A stretch of DNA of 31,727 nucleotides from an uncultured Parabacteroides sp. GTDB taxonomy: Bacteria > Bacteroidota > Bacteroidia > Bacteroidales > Tannerellaceae. This document shows, in pieces, positions 7,336-15,208 of the stretch. The stretch spans positions 1-31,727 of the forward strand of contig CAKUZF010000030.1 of the NCBI GenBank assembly GCA_934718155.1. The letters are read 5' to 3'. The notes beneath the pieces were generated by a model. The model had not been told where the DNA came from. It saw nothing but the letters and a program-made list of their open reading frames with translations, and ran no database searches. Position numbers and translations under genes: made by a program. Each line of letters starts with the position of its first letter. The first letter of the stretch is position 1.

Positions 7336-9156
7336 TTACATGAATAATTGTGCTTGCGGATAGCGATAATGTTTCTCGCTGGCCTGCGGCGCGAAGCAGG
7401 CGAAGAAGGTCAGCACCCCGATTCGCCCGACCAGCATGGTGAGGATGATGAAGCCCTTGCCCGCCGTGCTGAGGTGGGGCGTTACGTCCATCGACAATCC
7501 CGCCGTGGTCAGCGCCGAGGTGGCCTCGAAGAGCAGGTTGAACAGGGGAATCCCGCTCTCCGTGCAGGTCAGCACGGCGAAGGCCAACACCATCCAGGCC
7601 AGCGTGAGGGCGATGATGGCGAAGGCGCGCAGAATCAGTTCGGGGGCGATCTCGCGCCCATAGATCGAGAGCTGCTTGCGCCCCGTCAGCACGTGCCAGC
7701 AGGCCAGAAGGGCGATCAAGGCGGTCGTCACCTTCACGCCGCTGCCTGTCGACACCGGTCCTGCGCCGATCAGCATCAGCATCCAGGTGAGGATGAGCGT
7801 CGGAGCCCGCAGGGCCGACACGTCGGTGGCGTTGAAGCCCGCCGAGCGGGGAGTGGCCGCCCCGAAGAGGGCCTGCGACAGCTGCTCGCCCAGCGGCAGG
7901 CCGGCGAGGCTGTTGTGTCGCTCGAAGAGGAAATAGAGCAGCGAGCCGCCAATGAGCAGGGCGGCGGTCATGGTGATGACCACGCTGGTATGCAGGTTGA
8001 TGATGTGCGGATGATGCGCGGGGCGCTTTCGGGGGTCGAAGATCCGCTTGGCTGCGCCGATCAGCTGGTGGCGCAGCAGGCTGAGCAGGTTGAAGAGGAT
8101 CGGGAAGCCGATGCCGCCCAGCACGACCAGCGCGACGACGGAGAGGTGCAACGCGTTGTTGTGGACAATCAGCGGGTCGGCCATGTTGCCGCTCAGCGTC
8201 GACATGCCCGCGTTGCAAAAGCCGATCACGGCGTGGAAGAGGGCGAAGAACAGCTCTTGGCTGGTGCCGCCCGGCAGGGTGCCCCGCACGCTTTGATAGA
8301 TGAGGTAGCCGCCGATGGCTTCGATGAAGAAGGTGACACAGAGGATGTTGATGATCACCTGGAGGAGTCCGCCCGTTTTCTCTTCGTTGAGTATGTCTTT
8401 CAGCATGACCTTGCTGGAGAAGGAGGATTTGCCCATGAAGGAGAGGGCGAAGAAGGAGGCGAAAGTCATCACGCCGATGCCGCCGATCTGCACCAAGGCG
8501 AGGATGATGGCTTGCCCCGTAGGCGTGAAGTCGGCACCGACGTCGAGCGTGGTCAAGCCGGTGACGCACACCGAGGTGGTGGCCATGAAGAGCGCGTCGA
8601 CGAAGGCAATGCCCCGCGTGGTGGCGTTGGGAAGCAACAGGAGCCCCGTGCCGACCAGGATGACGAAGGCGAAGCTGAGCAGGAAGAGCAGCGAGGGCTT
8701 CACATAACTCTGGATCAGCGAGAAGAGCTGACGGGAGAGGTGGATGACGCTGAGCAGGAAGAGCAGCAGGTAGGCGCAAAAGGGCTCGCCAAAGAAGGCG
8801 AGGTAGGGGAAGGCCTCGGCCATGAGCCTGGGGAAGAACACCTTGGCGCTGAGCACGGCCAGCAGGAAGGCGTAGATGCTGATGTCGGTGTAGAACATCC
8901 GCTCTTGGATGACCTCTTGGAAGCGCGTCAGATAGCGCAGGGTGATGCCGCAGAAAAAGGCGAGCAGCAACGCCACGCGCGAAGAGGCGATCAGCCGCAG
9001 GGTCTCCTCGGTCTGCTCGTAGCCGAAGCGATAGACCAGCAGGAAGAGCGACGCGACCGCCGTGAGCAGGATCACGCCCTCGGCCAGGGCGTTCAGCCCC
9101 TGGCTCGCCTTGCGCCCGTTGATTCGCCAAGAGTAATAGAGGTGACTCAGGTTCAT
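7336..9156 (-). CDS. trkH: TrkH/KtrB-type potassium transporter
   Basis: This 606-aa inner-membrane protein forms the potassium pore paired with TrkA. All four pore-loop repeats are visible: TTSVCVTGLT (193-202), FCNAGMST, TPRSAGFNATD and SALTTAGLS, each with the filter glycine. The first ~150 residues are an extra hydrophobic region with several membrane segments that classical KtrB (about 450 aa) lacks; such long forms are common among Bacteroidota TrkH proteins. ATG 9156 sits 38 bp downstream of a good minus-strand -7 element. It is the first gene of the run trkH-trkA-fucosidase-thioredoxin. Long open frames on the opposite strand here are composition shadows. Confidence 0.93.
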   Translation of the reverse strand: MNLSHLYYSWRINGRKASQGLNALAEGVILLTAVASLFLLVYRFGYEQTEETLRLIASSRVALLLAFFCGITLRYLTRFQEVIQERMFYTDISIYAFLLAVLSAKVFFPRLMAEAFPYLAFFGEPFCAYLLLFLLSVIHLSRQLFSLIQSYVKPSLLFLLSFAFVILVGTGLLLLPNATTRGIAFVDALFMATTSVCVTGLTTLDVGADFTPTGQAIILALVQIGGIGVMTFASFFALSFMGKSSFSSKVMLKDILNEEKTGGLLQVIINILCVTFFIEAIGGYLIYQSVRGTLPGGTSQELFFALFHAVIGFCNAGMSTLSGNMADPLIVHNNALHLSVVALVVLGGIGFPILFNLLSLLRHQLIGAAKRIFDPRKRPAHHPHIINLHTSVVITMTAALLIGGSLLYFLFERHNSLAGLPLGEQLSQALFGAATPRSAGFNATDVSALRAPTLILTWMLMLIGAGPVSTGSGVKVTTALIALLACWHVLTGRKQLSIYGREIAPELILRAFAIIALTLAWMVLAFAVLTCTESGIPLFNLLFEATSALTTAGLSMDVTPHLSTAGKGFIILTMLVGRIGVLTFFACFAPQASEKHYRYPQAQLFM

Positions 9157-9193
9157 GTTGCTTTCGTTGTAATAACTCGATGTTATGTCTGGG

Positions 9194-9201
9194 CAAATAT
9201 A
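9194..9201 (-). promoter_or_regulatory. -7 promoter element for trkH
   Basis: Read on the minus strand this is TATATTTG, a full match to the Bacteroidota -7 consensus TAnnTTTG, 38 bp before the trkH ATG. No clear -33 TTTG was found at the usual distance. Confidence 0.55.
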
Positions 9202-9339
9202 CGAAAATATATGGCATTCGCACCGCTTCGATGGTTTGTCGCGCCGCGATGTGGCATTCGTTTGCTCACGATGTCGCGAGAAAATGCGTTTTTGCGATAA
9301 GATTCAGCGAGGCGTACAATAAGAGTGTCGATTTTTTGT

Positions 9340-9360
9340 TATATTTGCGGGTATTATACC
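9340..9360 (+). promoter_or_regulatory. -7 element and overlapping palindrome before the Nudix-like regulator
   Basis: TATATTTG (9340-9347) fully matches the Bacteroidota -7 element, 25 bp before ATG 9372. Directly after it GGTAT-T-ATACC (9350-9360) is a perfect 5-bp inverted repeat sitting at the expected transcription start. That position suits an autoregulatory operator. The operator role is inference. Confidence 0.5.
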
Positions 9361-9371
9361 AACATGACATT

Positions 9372-10094
9372 ATGGAACAGAATGAACAGAAGCAGATGCT
9401 TAACCCGTACGTGTCGGTCGATTGCGTGCTGTTAGGCATCGACGACAATAAAATGGCTGTTTTGCTGACCGAGAGACTCGATGAGCAGGGTAGACGAATC
9501 GGTTATAAACTTCCTGGCAGCTTGATTTTCGAGCAGGAAGACCTTGACGACGCCGCACAGCGTGTGATGGCCGAATCGACGGGCTTGAAACAGGTGATAA
9601 TGAAACAGTTCCACTGCTTCGGTTCGCCTCTGCGTACGGCCAATAGCGCCGATATAGACTGGCTGGAGAAGACCCAGCATGTGAGGGTGTCGCACGTGAT
9701 CACCGTGGCCTACCTGGCGCTTTGCCGCCGCACTCGCCAGTGCGCCGAGAGCGAGACCGTGCGCTGGTTTCCCGTCTCAGCGCTTCCCCCGCTGCCTTTC
9801 GACCATCCCGAGATTATCCAGGCGGCCTTGAACGAGATCCGCACGGTGGTCGAGAAGGAACCGGCTGTTCTCTTCGGCTATCTGCCGGCGAAATTCACGG
9901 CCGCTCAGTTGCGTAAGGCCTATGAGGTGGTGTACGACCGTGAGTTGGACGTGCGCAACTTCCATAAGAAAATGAATTCGTTAGACTACATCCAGCCCAC
10001 CGATGAGCGAGAGGACGGCGTGGCGCATCGTGCGGCCCGCTTCTACCGATTCGACAAGGTGAAGTATAACAAGCATCGCTCGAAGTTCAGATAG
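9372..10094 (+). CDS. Nudix-related transcriptional regulator (NrtR-like)
   Basis: This 240-aa protein has a Nudix fold (residues ~10-150) joined to a C-terminal winged helix (~165-240, FGYLPAKFTAAQLRKAYEVV), the domain order of NrtR-type regulators. ATG 9372 is chosen because it follows a consensus -7 element; the frame is open upstream to 9180 without features. The Nudix box (49-72, GSLIFEQE...RVMAESTGL) is degenerate: REUxEExGU has become RVMAESTGL, so two of the expected glutamates are missing. Hydrolysis is therefore unlikely and ligand sensing is more likely. Family members control NAD or sugar genes, for example the arabinose regulator of Bacteroides. It is divergent from trkH and next to no obvious sugar or NAD operon, so its targets are unknown. 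Confidence 0.82.
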   Translation: MEQNEQKQMLNPYVSVDCVLLGIDDNKMAVLLTERLDEQGRRIGYKLPGSLIFEQEDLDDAAQRVMAESTGLKQVIMKQFHCFGSPLRTANSADIDWLEKTQHVRVSHVITVAYLALCRRTRQCAESETVRWFPVSALPPLPFDHPEIIQAALNEIRTVVEKEPAVLFGYLPAKFTAAQLRKAYEVVYDRELDVRNFHKKMNSLDYIQPTDEREDGVAHRAARFYRFDKVKYNKHRSKFR

Positions 10095-10110
10095 ACAAAG
10101 GCTTACAGAA

Positions 10111-10163
10111 AAAAAAAGAACCGCATAGCGGTGGTTAGAGATGGCCACTGCTATGCGGTTCTT
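10111..10163 (-). terminator. Strong terminator hairpin downstream of htpG
   Basis: AAGAACCGCATAGCGGTGG (10116-10134) pairs over 19 bp, with one G-U, with 10145-10163 around a 10-nt loop. The A-run on the left side becomes a U-run on the minus strand, so it terminates htpG transcription. It also lies 20 bp after the Nudix regulator stop and could protect that 3' end. Confidence 0.85.
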
Positions 10164-10167
10164 GTGT

Positions 10168-10180
10168 AAGGGAAACCCTT
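10168..10180. other. Small hairpin between the Nudix regulator and htpG
   Basis: AAGGG (10168-10172) and CCCTT (10176-10180) flank AAA. It is the second of three consecutive hairpins in the convergent gap. Confidence 0.4.
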
Positions 10181-10191
10181 GTATGTACGGC

Positions 10192-10209
10192 CGGCCCCCT
10201 GAGGGGCCG
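10192..10209. other. GC-rich hairpin just after the htpG stop
   Basis: CGGCCCC (10192-10198) pairs with GGGGCCG (10203-10209) around a 4-nt loop, 9 bp beyond the htpG stop codon. It has no U-tract on either strand, so it probably adds to 3' end stability or pausing. Confidence 0.5.
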
Positions 10210-10217
10210 CGGTCGTG

Positions 10218-12266
10218 TTAGCCGATCAACTCAACGCTACGCTTGATGAAGTTGCTCAACGCTTCGCCTTTCAGCATGCCGTTGCCCAAGAGGGCCAAAT
10301 CGATCAGCTGGCTCACCATCTTGTTGCCTGCGGCATAGCCGTCGATCACCTTGTTGCGCTGCTCACGCAAGCTGTCGAGCTGCTTGTTGGTTTGGGTCAT
10401 CTCCTCCTTCTCGGCCTCGGTCACCTCTTCGGGCTTCTTGGCGTTCTGCGCGTCGCGCAGCTCGTTTTGGCGAGCCTCCAAGCTCTTGATCTCGCTACGA
10501 ACCGCTTTCAGCTGCTCATCGCAGGCGGCGGCCTCGTCGCCTAAGATCTGCTGGATCAAGGGATGATCGGTGTTCAACACGAAGTTGTAGCTATCCGGCA
10601 TATCGCCATAGAACGACATGCCCGGCTGCATGGCCGACATCTCGCGCATACGGCGCATGTATTCGCCCTGTGTCAGGATGACCGGGTTCACCTGTGCGCC
10701 CAAAGCCTCCATCGTGACGTAGAAGTTGGTCTTCTCCATCTTCGGCAGCTGGCTGCGGAAGGTCTCTACCAACGATACTTTCTGCTCCTCGTCGAGGTCT
10801 ACCTTGTGAGCCTCCTCCTTGCGGATCAGATTGTCGATCGTGTCGCTATCCACCCGCACGAAAGAGCTCTTCTCGAACTTTTGCTCCATCTGCGCGATGG
10901 CGTGCACATCGAGCTGTCCGTTCATCTCCAACACGCTGTAGCCCTTGTCTTTCGCCGCTTGGATGTAGCTGTATTGCTCGTCCTTGTTGGTGGTGTAGAG
11001 ATAGATGAGGTTGCCCTCCTTGTCGGTTTGTGCCTCCTTGATCAGGTTGCGATACTCCTCGAAGGTGAAGTATTTGCCCTCGATATCCTTCAGCAGCGCG
11101 AACTTCGCCGCACGGTCGTAGAACTTCTCCTCGCTCAGCATACCATACTGGATGAACAGCTTCAAGAAATCCCATTTCTCCTCAAACTGCGCCCGGTCGT
11201 TCTTGAAGATCTCCTCCAAACGATCGGCCACCTTCTTCGTGATGTGGCCAGAGATCTTCTTCACGTTCTGGTCGCTCTGCAGGTACGAACGGGATACGTT
11301 GAGCGGAATATCGGGCGAATCCAACACGCCATGCAGCAGCGTGAGGAACTCCGGCACGATGCCTTCGACCGAGTCGGTTACGAACACCTGGTTGCAATAG
11401 AGCTGGATCTTGTTGCGATGCAGGTCGAGGTTGCTTTTGATGCGAGGGAAATAGAGGATACCTGTCAGCTTGAAGGGATAATCCACGTTCAGATGGATCC
11501 AGAAAAGCGGCTCCTCGCTCATCGGGTAGAGCTCTTGATAGAATTTCTTGTAATCCTCGTCTTTCAGCTCCGACGGCTTGCGCACCCATGCGGGCGTGGT
11601 GTCGTTGATGATGTTGTCGGCATCCGTATCTACGTATTTGCCATCCTTCCACTCCTGCTTTTTGCCGAAAGCGATCTCGATCGGCAGGAAGCGGCAGTAC
11701 TTCTTCAGTAAGCCCTCGATTTTCTCTTTGTTGAGGAAGTCTTTGTTCTCGTCGTCGATATAAAGAATGATGTCGGTGCCTCGGTCGGCCTTCTCGGTCT
11801 CTTCCAGGCTGTATTCCGGTGTGCCCTCGCAACTCCATTTCATGGCTGGAGCGTCTTTATACGACTTCGTGATGATCTCCACCCGCTTCGACACCATAAA
11901 AGAAGAGTAGAAGCCTAAGCCAAAATGTCCGATGATGGCCGCGGCGTCGTTCTTATACTTCTCGACGAACTCTTCTGCGCCCGAAAAGGCAATCTGATTG
12001 ATGTATTTATCAATCTCCTCGGCCGTCATACCAATGCCTCGGTCTGAAATGGTGATCGTGTTCTCGTCGAACGTAACGCGAACGGTCAGATCGCCCAGCT
12101 CACCCTTGAATTCGCCAACCGAAGCCAATGTCTTTAGTTTCTGCGTGGCATCTACCGCGTTGGAAACCAATTCGCGCAGGAAGATCTCATGGTCACTATA
12201 CAAGAATTTTTTGATCACCGGGAAAATGTTCTCGGAGGTTACACCAATGTTACCTTGTTTGCTCAT
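10218..12266 (-). CDS. htpG: Molecular chaperone HtpG (bacterial Hsp90)
   Basis: This 682-aa ATP-dependent cytosolic chaperone has the usual three-part structure. The N-terminal GHKL ATPase domain shows FLRELVSNAVDATQKL, DRGIGMT and GHFGLGFYSSFMV. The middle domain contains the conserved catalytic-loop region (LNVSRSYLQSD). The C-terminal dimerisation half has a long charged helix (KSLEARQNELRDAQ and onwards). Bacteroidota HtpG is slightly longer than the 624-aa E. coli protein, which fits. ATG 12266 gives the canonical N-terminus (MSKQGNIGVTSENIF). It follows cobQ on the same strand by 141 bp, and I see no good -7 element in that gap; heat-shock control cannot be read here. Confidence 0.97.
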   Translation of the reverse strand: MSKQGNIGVTSENIFPVIKKFLYSDHEIFLRELVSNAVDATQKLKTLASVGEFKGELGDLTVRVTFDENTITISDRGIGMTAEEIDKYINQIAFSGAEEFVEKYKNDAAAIIGHFGLGFYSSFMVSKRVEIITKSYKDAPAMKWSCEGTPEYSLEETEKADRGTDIILYIDDENKDFLNKEKIEGLLKKYCRFLPIEIAFGKKQEWKDGKYVDTDADNIINDTTPAWVRKPSELKDEDYKKFYQELYPMSEEPLFWIHLNVDYPFKLTGILYFPRIKSNLDLHRNKIQLYCNQVFVTDSVEGIVPEFLTLLHGVLDSPDIPLNVSRSYLQSDQNVKKISGHITKKVADRLEEIFKNDRAQFEEKWDFLKLFIQYGMLSEEKFYDRAAKFALLKDIEGKYFTFEEYRNLIKEAQTDKEGNLIYLYTTNKDEQYSYIQAAKDKGYSVLEMNGQLDVHAIAQMEQKFEKSSFVRVDSDTIDNLIRKEEAHKVDLDEEQKVSLVETFRSQLPKMEKTNFYVTMEALGAQVNPVILTQGEYMRRMREMSAMQPGMSFYGDMPDSYNFVLNTDHPLIQQILGDEAAACDEQLKAVRSEIKSLEARQNELRDAQNAKKPEEVTEAEKEEMTQTNKQLDSLREQRNKVIDGYAAGNKMVSQLIDLALLGNGMLKGEALSNFIKRSVELIG

Positions 12267-12307
12267 AATGCTTTATTCTTTTTTGTTTCTCTATTCGTTT
12301 GTTTGTT

Positions 12308-12324
12308 GAATCGTCAGCCGATTC
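12308..12324. other. Hairpin in the cobQ-htpG gap
   Basis: GAATCG (12308-12313) and CGATTC (12319-12324) form a 6-bp stem with a 5-nt loop, followed by ATTTTT on the plus strand. On the minus strand it would lie in the htpG leader, about 40 nt before the start. It may be a leader structure or chance. Confidence 0.3.
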
Positions 12325-12407
12325 ATTTTTCACCCTACAAAAGCAATGCCAAACCATGAATGAGAGCCAAAGAGCCCGCTGCGCTGACAAAAAGGCAGCA
12401 GAAGCGG

Positions 12408-13898
12408 CTATGGCAATAAGGTCTGATAGATGTAGTCGATATCGACATGGGCCCGAACGAGGTCGGCCAGTCGGTCGTATTGCGTCTCCTTAAACGCTTG
12501 GTAGTTGAATGGGCTGGCCGCCTGCTCGGTCTGGAAGCCTTCGGCCAACTGATCCAGTACGGCCGGATTATCCAGGATGCCATGCAGGTAGCTTCCCCAG
12601 CAGCGGTTGTTGAGGTAGCAGCCGTCGAGGCGTCCGTCGGCCAGTTGGGCGACAGGGGCGCAGTTGGCTCCGTCGAGCGGCTCGGTGCGCCCCATGTGGA
12701 TTTCGTAGCCGGAGCAATCGGTTTGCTTCGAGGCGGGAAGGAAGGCAAACTGGCTTTGGCGGGTCACCTTGTCGGCCGCCAACACGGTGCGTTGCGACAG
12801 CAGGCCTAAGCCGGGCAGGGCGGGAATGTCGCCCTCCACGCCCTCGGGGTCTTCGATGCGTGCGCCCATCATCTGATAGCCGCCACAGATACCGATCACC
12901 TTCTTGCCAGCCTTGTAGGCTCGCACGATGGCCTCCGCCAATCCGTTGGACTGCAATTGCCGCAAGTCGCCCAAGGTGTTCTTCGAGCCGGGCAGGATGA
13001 TGATGTCGGCCCGTTCGATCTCCTTGACGTTGTTGGTGTAGTAGGGATTGAAGCGGGGGTCCATCTCCAGCACGTCGAAGTCGGTGAAGTTGGAGAGACG
13101 GGCCAGATGTACGATGGCCACGTTGATCTTCCCCTCTTGGTGGCCGCCCTGCTTGCGGTCGAGCACGACGGAGTCTTCCTGCTCGATTTGGATGTCTTTG
13201 AACCAAGGGATGACGCCTACGACGGGCACACCGGTCAGCTCGTGCAACATCTTGCGGCCCTCGTCGAACAGCGAGGCGTCGCCACGAAACTTATTGATAA
13301 TGATTCCCTTCATTAGCGCACGTTCCTCAGGACGCAGCAGGGCGATCGTGCCATAGACCGAGCCGAACACGCCGCCCCGGTCGATGTCGGCCACGAGATA
13401 GGTGGCTGCCCCTGCCCGCAGGGCCATACGCATATTGGTGATGTCGCGGTCGCGAAGGTTCAACTCCGAGATGCTGCCCGCTCCCTCTAAGACAATGGGG
13501 TTGTAGCGGCCGGCCAAGCGCTGGAAAGCCTTTGTGGCCTCGTCGAAGAGCCGCTCCTTCTGGTTGTGCTGGCCGAAGTAGTCTTTGGCGGAGAGGTTGC
13601 CGATCGGCTTGCCGCAGAGCACCACTTGCGAGTTTTGGTCGCCTGTCGGCTTCAACAAAACGGGGTTCATGTCGGTATGCGGGGCAATGCCGCACGCCTC
13701 GGCCTGCACCACTTGCGCACGCCCCATTTCGCCTCCCTCGGGCGTGGAGTAGGAGTTGAGCGACATGTTTTGCGCCTTGAACGGGGCGGGTTGGTAGCCA
13801 TCTTGCTTAAAGATGCGACAGAAGGCGGCGTTGATCACGCTCTTGCCGGCATCTGAGCAGGTGCCGACAAACATGATGGGACGGAGCTGTTGTTTCAT
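12408..13898 (-). CDS. cobQ: Cobyric acid synthase CobQ/CbiP
   Basis: This 496-aa cytoplasmic amidotransferase aminates the side-chain carboxylates b, d, e and g of adenosylcobyrinic a,c-diamide in cobalamin synthesis, using glutamine and ATP. The N-terminal P-loop-like synthetase domain has GTCSDAGKSV (12-21), PFKAQNMSLNSY (39-50) and the acidic DIDRGGVFGS. The C-terminal class I glutaminase domain has GICGGYQMMG (336-345, nucleophile Cys338) and SYLHG with His439. Length and motifs fit an intact enzyme. No other cobalamin gene lies in the window, so here it is an isolated gene with its own promoter. The related bacterial amidotransferase GatD/MurT system is excluded by the full synthetase half. 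Confidence 0.96.
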   Translation of the reverse strand: MKQQLRPIMFVGTCSDAGKSVINAAFCRIFKQDGYQPAPFKAQNMSLNSYSTPEGGEMGRAQVVQAEACGIAPHTDMNPVLLKPTGDQNSQVVLCGKPIGNLSAKDYFGQHNQKERLFDEATKAFQRLAGRYNPIVLEGAGSISELNLRDRDITNMRMALRAGAATYLVADIDRGGVFGSVYGTIALLRPEERALMKGIIINKFRGDASLFDEGRKMLHELTGVPVVGVIPWFKDIQIEQEDSVVLDRKQGGHQEGKINVAIVHLARLSNFTDFDVLEMDPRFNPYYTNNVKEIERADIIILPGSKNTLGDLRQLQSNGLAEAIVRAYKAGKKVIGICGGYQMMGARIEDPEGVEGDIPALPGLGLLSQRTVLAADKVTRQSQFAFLPASKQTDCSGYEIHMGRTEPLDGANCAPVAQLADGRLDGCYLNNRCWGSYLHGILDNPAVLDQLAEGFQTEQAASPFNYQAFKETQYDRLADLVRAHVDIDYIYQTLLP

Positions 13899-13944
13899 GA
13901 TCTTGTTTCTTTTCTTTCCTTTTTTAGTACATCGTATGTGGTCG

Positions 13945-13952
13945 CAAATGTA
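13945..13952 (-). promoter_or_regulatory. -7 promoter element for cobQ
   Basis: On the minus strand this is TACATTTG, matching TAnnTTTG, 47 bp before the cobQ ATG. A TTG (CAA at 13970-13972 on the plus strand) lies 17 bp upstream, close to -33 spacing. It is divergent from the acetyltransferase promoter 37 bp away. Confidence 0.55.
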
Positions 13953-13988
13953 CGGGTTTTTTTGTTCGTCAATGCAATTATTTTTGTG

Positions 13989-13996
13989 TACATTTG
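13989..13996 (+). promoter_or_regulatory. -7 promoter element for the acetyltransferase operon
   Basis: TACATTTG matches TAnnTTTG and lies 42 bp before ATG 14038. TTTG at 13961-13964 is 24 bp upstream, slightly more than the usual spacing. With 13945-13952 it forms a divergent promoter pair. Confidence 0.55.
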
Positions 13997-14037
13997 CAAC
14001 TTATTTGTGATCGTTGTTTTTAAATTTGATTTTTTTC

Positions 14038-15156
14038 ATGGAAAAACAGAATCAGCAGCCGGTAAGACTGCAATCGTTGGATGCCCTGCGGGGTTTTGAC
14101 ATGCTATTTATTATGGGTGGCGGCGCGCTCTTGGTGGCGCTGGCCACGATGTTTCCCATTCCTTTCTTCCAGGCGATAGCCGAGCAGACCAGCCATGTGG
14201 AGTGGAATGGATGCCACATGGAGGATATGATCTTTCCGACCTTCCTGTTTATCGCGGGAATCTCGTTCCCCTTCTCGCTGGAGAAGCAGCGACTGAGCGG
14301 GAAGAGCGAGGGCGACATCTTGCGTAAGATTGTTCGCCGTGGTTTGACATTGGTCTTCTTGGGCGTCGTTTATAATGGTTTGCTCGACTTCGACTTCTCC
14401 ACACAGCGTTACGCCAGTGTGTTGGGACGCATTGGCCTGGCATGGATGTGCGCCGCTTTGCTGTTTGTTTATGCTCGCACACGCACGAGAGCGATTGTGG
14501 CGGTGGCTATTTTGGTGGGCTATTGGTTGTTGTTGCGTTTTGTGCCAGCCCCTGATGCCGCTGGTGCGGATAGTCTGACGATGGAGGGCTGCTTGGTGGG
14601 CTATGTGGATCGCCTCCTATTGCCTGGCCGCCTGCATCTCACGATTCACGATCCCGAGGGATTGCTCTCGACTTTGCCTGCCGTGGTGACGGCCATGCTG
14701 GGCATGTTTACGGGCGAGTTCATTAAATGGAAGAAAGAGGGCTTGGGAGAGACCCGCAAAGTCGCCGTCTTAGCGACGGCAGGCGTCGGCCTGGTTGCTG
14801 TCGGCTTGATTTGGAATCTCTTCTTCCCGATCAACAAGCAGATTTGGAGCAGTTCATTTGTATGCTTCGTGGGCGGAATCTCGACGTTGCTCTTTGCCCT
14901 GTTCTATTACGTCATCGATGTGAAGAACCATCGTCGGTGGACGCTCTTCTTCCGGGTGATCGGCATGAATTCCATCACGATTTATTTGGCGCAGCATTTC
15001 ATCCGCTTTTCTTATACCAACCAAGCGCTCTTTGGCGGCTTGTCGAAGCTGGTGCCCGAATCGGCGGGTCCTTTCGTGCTGGCCGTGGGTTACATCGCTG
15101 TATGCTGGGGCTTCCTTTATGTGCTTTATAAGCAGCGCATTTTTTTGAAAGTATAA
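14038..15156 (+). CDS. HGSNAT/NagX-like membrane acetyltransferase (DUF5009-type)
   Basis: This 372-aa multi-pass membrane protein resembles heparan-alpha-glucosaminide N-acetyltransferase and the bacterial NagX family. The start is ATG 14038 (MEKQNQQPVRLQSLDALRGF), preferred over the upstream TTG extension. The family N-terminus RLQSLDALRGFDMLFIMGGG leads into HVEWNGCHMEDMIFPTFLF (53-71). The His and Trp of 'HxxWxG' correspond to the region around the proposed catalytic His of human HGSNAT. About ten hydrophobic segments follow, and residues after ~300 end in a basic tail. The family is thought to acetylate amino sugars across the membrane with acetyl-CoA, which would suit GlcN/GlcNAc salvage near the hexosaminidase. 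The substrate is inferred. It precedes sdaA by 52 bp on the same strand. Confidence 0.82.
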   Translation: MEKQNQQPVRLQSLDALRGFDMLFIMGGGALLVALATMFPIPFFQAIAEQTSHVEWNGCHMEDMIFPTFLFIAGISFPFSLEKQRLSGKSEGDILRKIVRRGLTLVFLGVVYNGLLDFDFSTQRYASVLGRIGLAWMCAALLFVYARTRTRAIVAVAILVGYWLLLRFVPAPDAAGADSLTMEGCLVGYVDRLLLPGRLHLTIHDPEGLLSTLPAVVTAMLGMFTGEFIKWKKEGLGETRKVAVLATAGVGLVAVGLIWNLFFPINKQIWSSSFVCFVGGISTLLFALFYYVIDVKNHRRWTLFFRVIGMNSITIYLAQHFIRFSYTNQALFGGLSKLVPESAGPFVLAVGYIAVCWGFLYVLYKQRIFLKV

Positions 15157-15208
15157 TGACTTCATCAACGAATAATCGCATATACATATATAATAATATA
15201 GTTTTATA

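Noticed and set aside
2977..9156. Complete polysaccharide utilisation locus
   Set aside because: No SusC/SusD pair lies next to the GH20 or GH29 genes, and they are on opposite strands.
7316..9223. Minus-strand frame of 635 codons overlapping trkH
   Set aside because: Low-complexity Arg/His/Ala-rich product in another frame of a clear gene.
7348..9300. Long plus-strand open frame (650 codons) opposite trkH
   Set aside because: Its translation is dominated by Glu, Gly, Gln and Arg, as expected for the complement of GC-rich membrane-protein codons; trkH has all four pore motifs. The frame also runs past the trkH promoter.
10563..11711. 382-codon plus-strand frame inside htpG
   Set aside because: Shadow of the highly conserved htpG gene; Leu/Val/His-rich with no recognisable domain.
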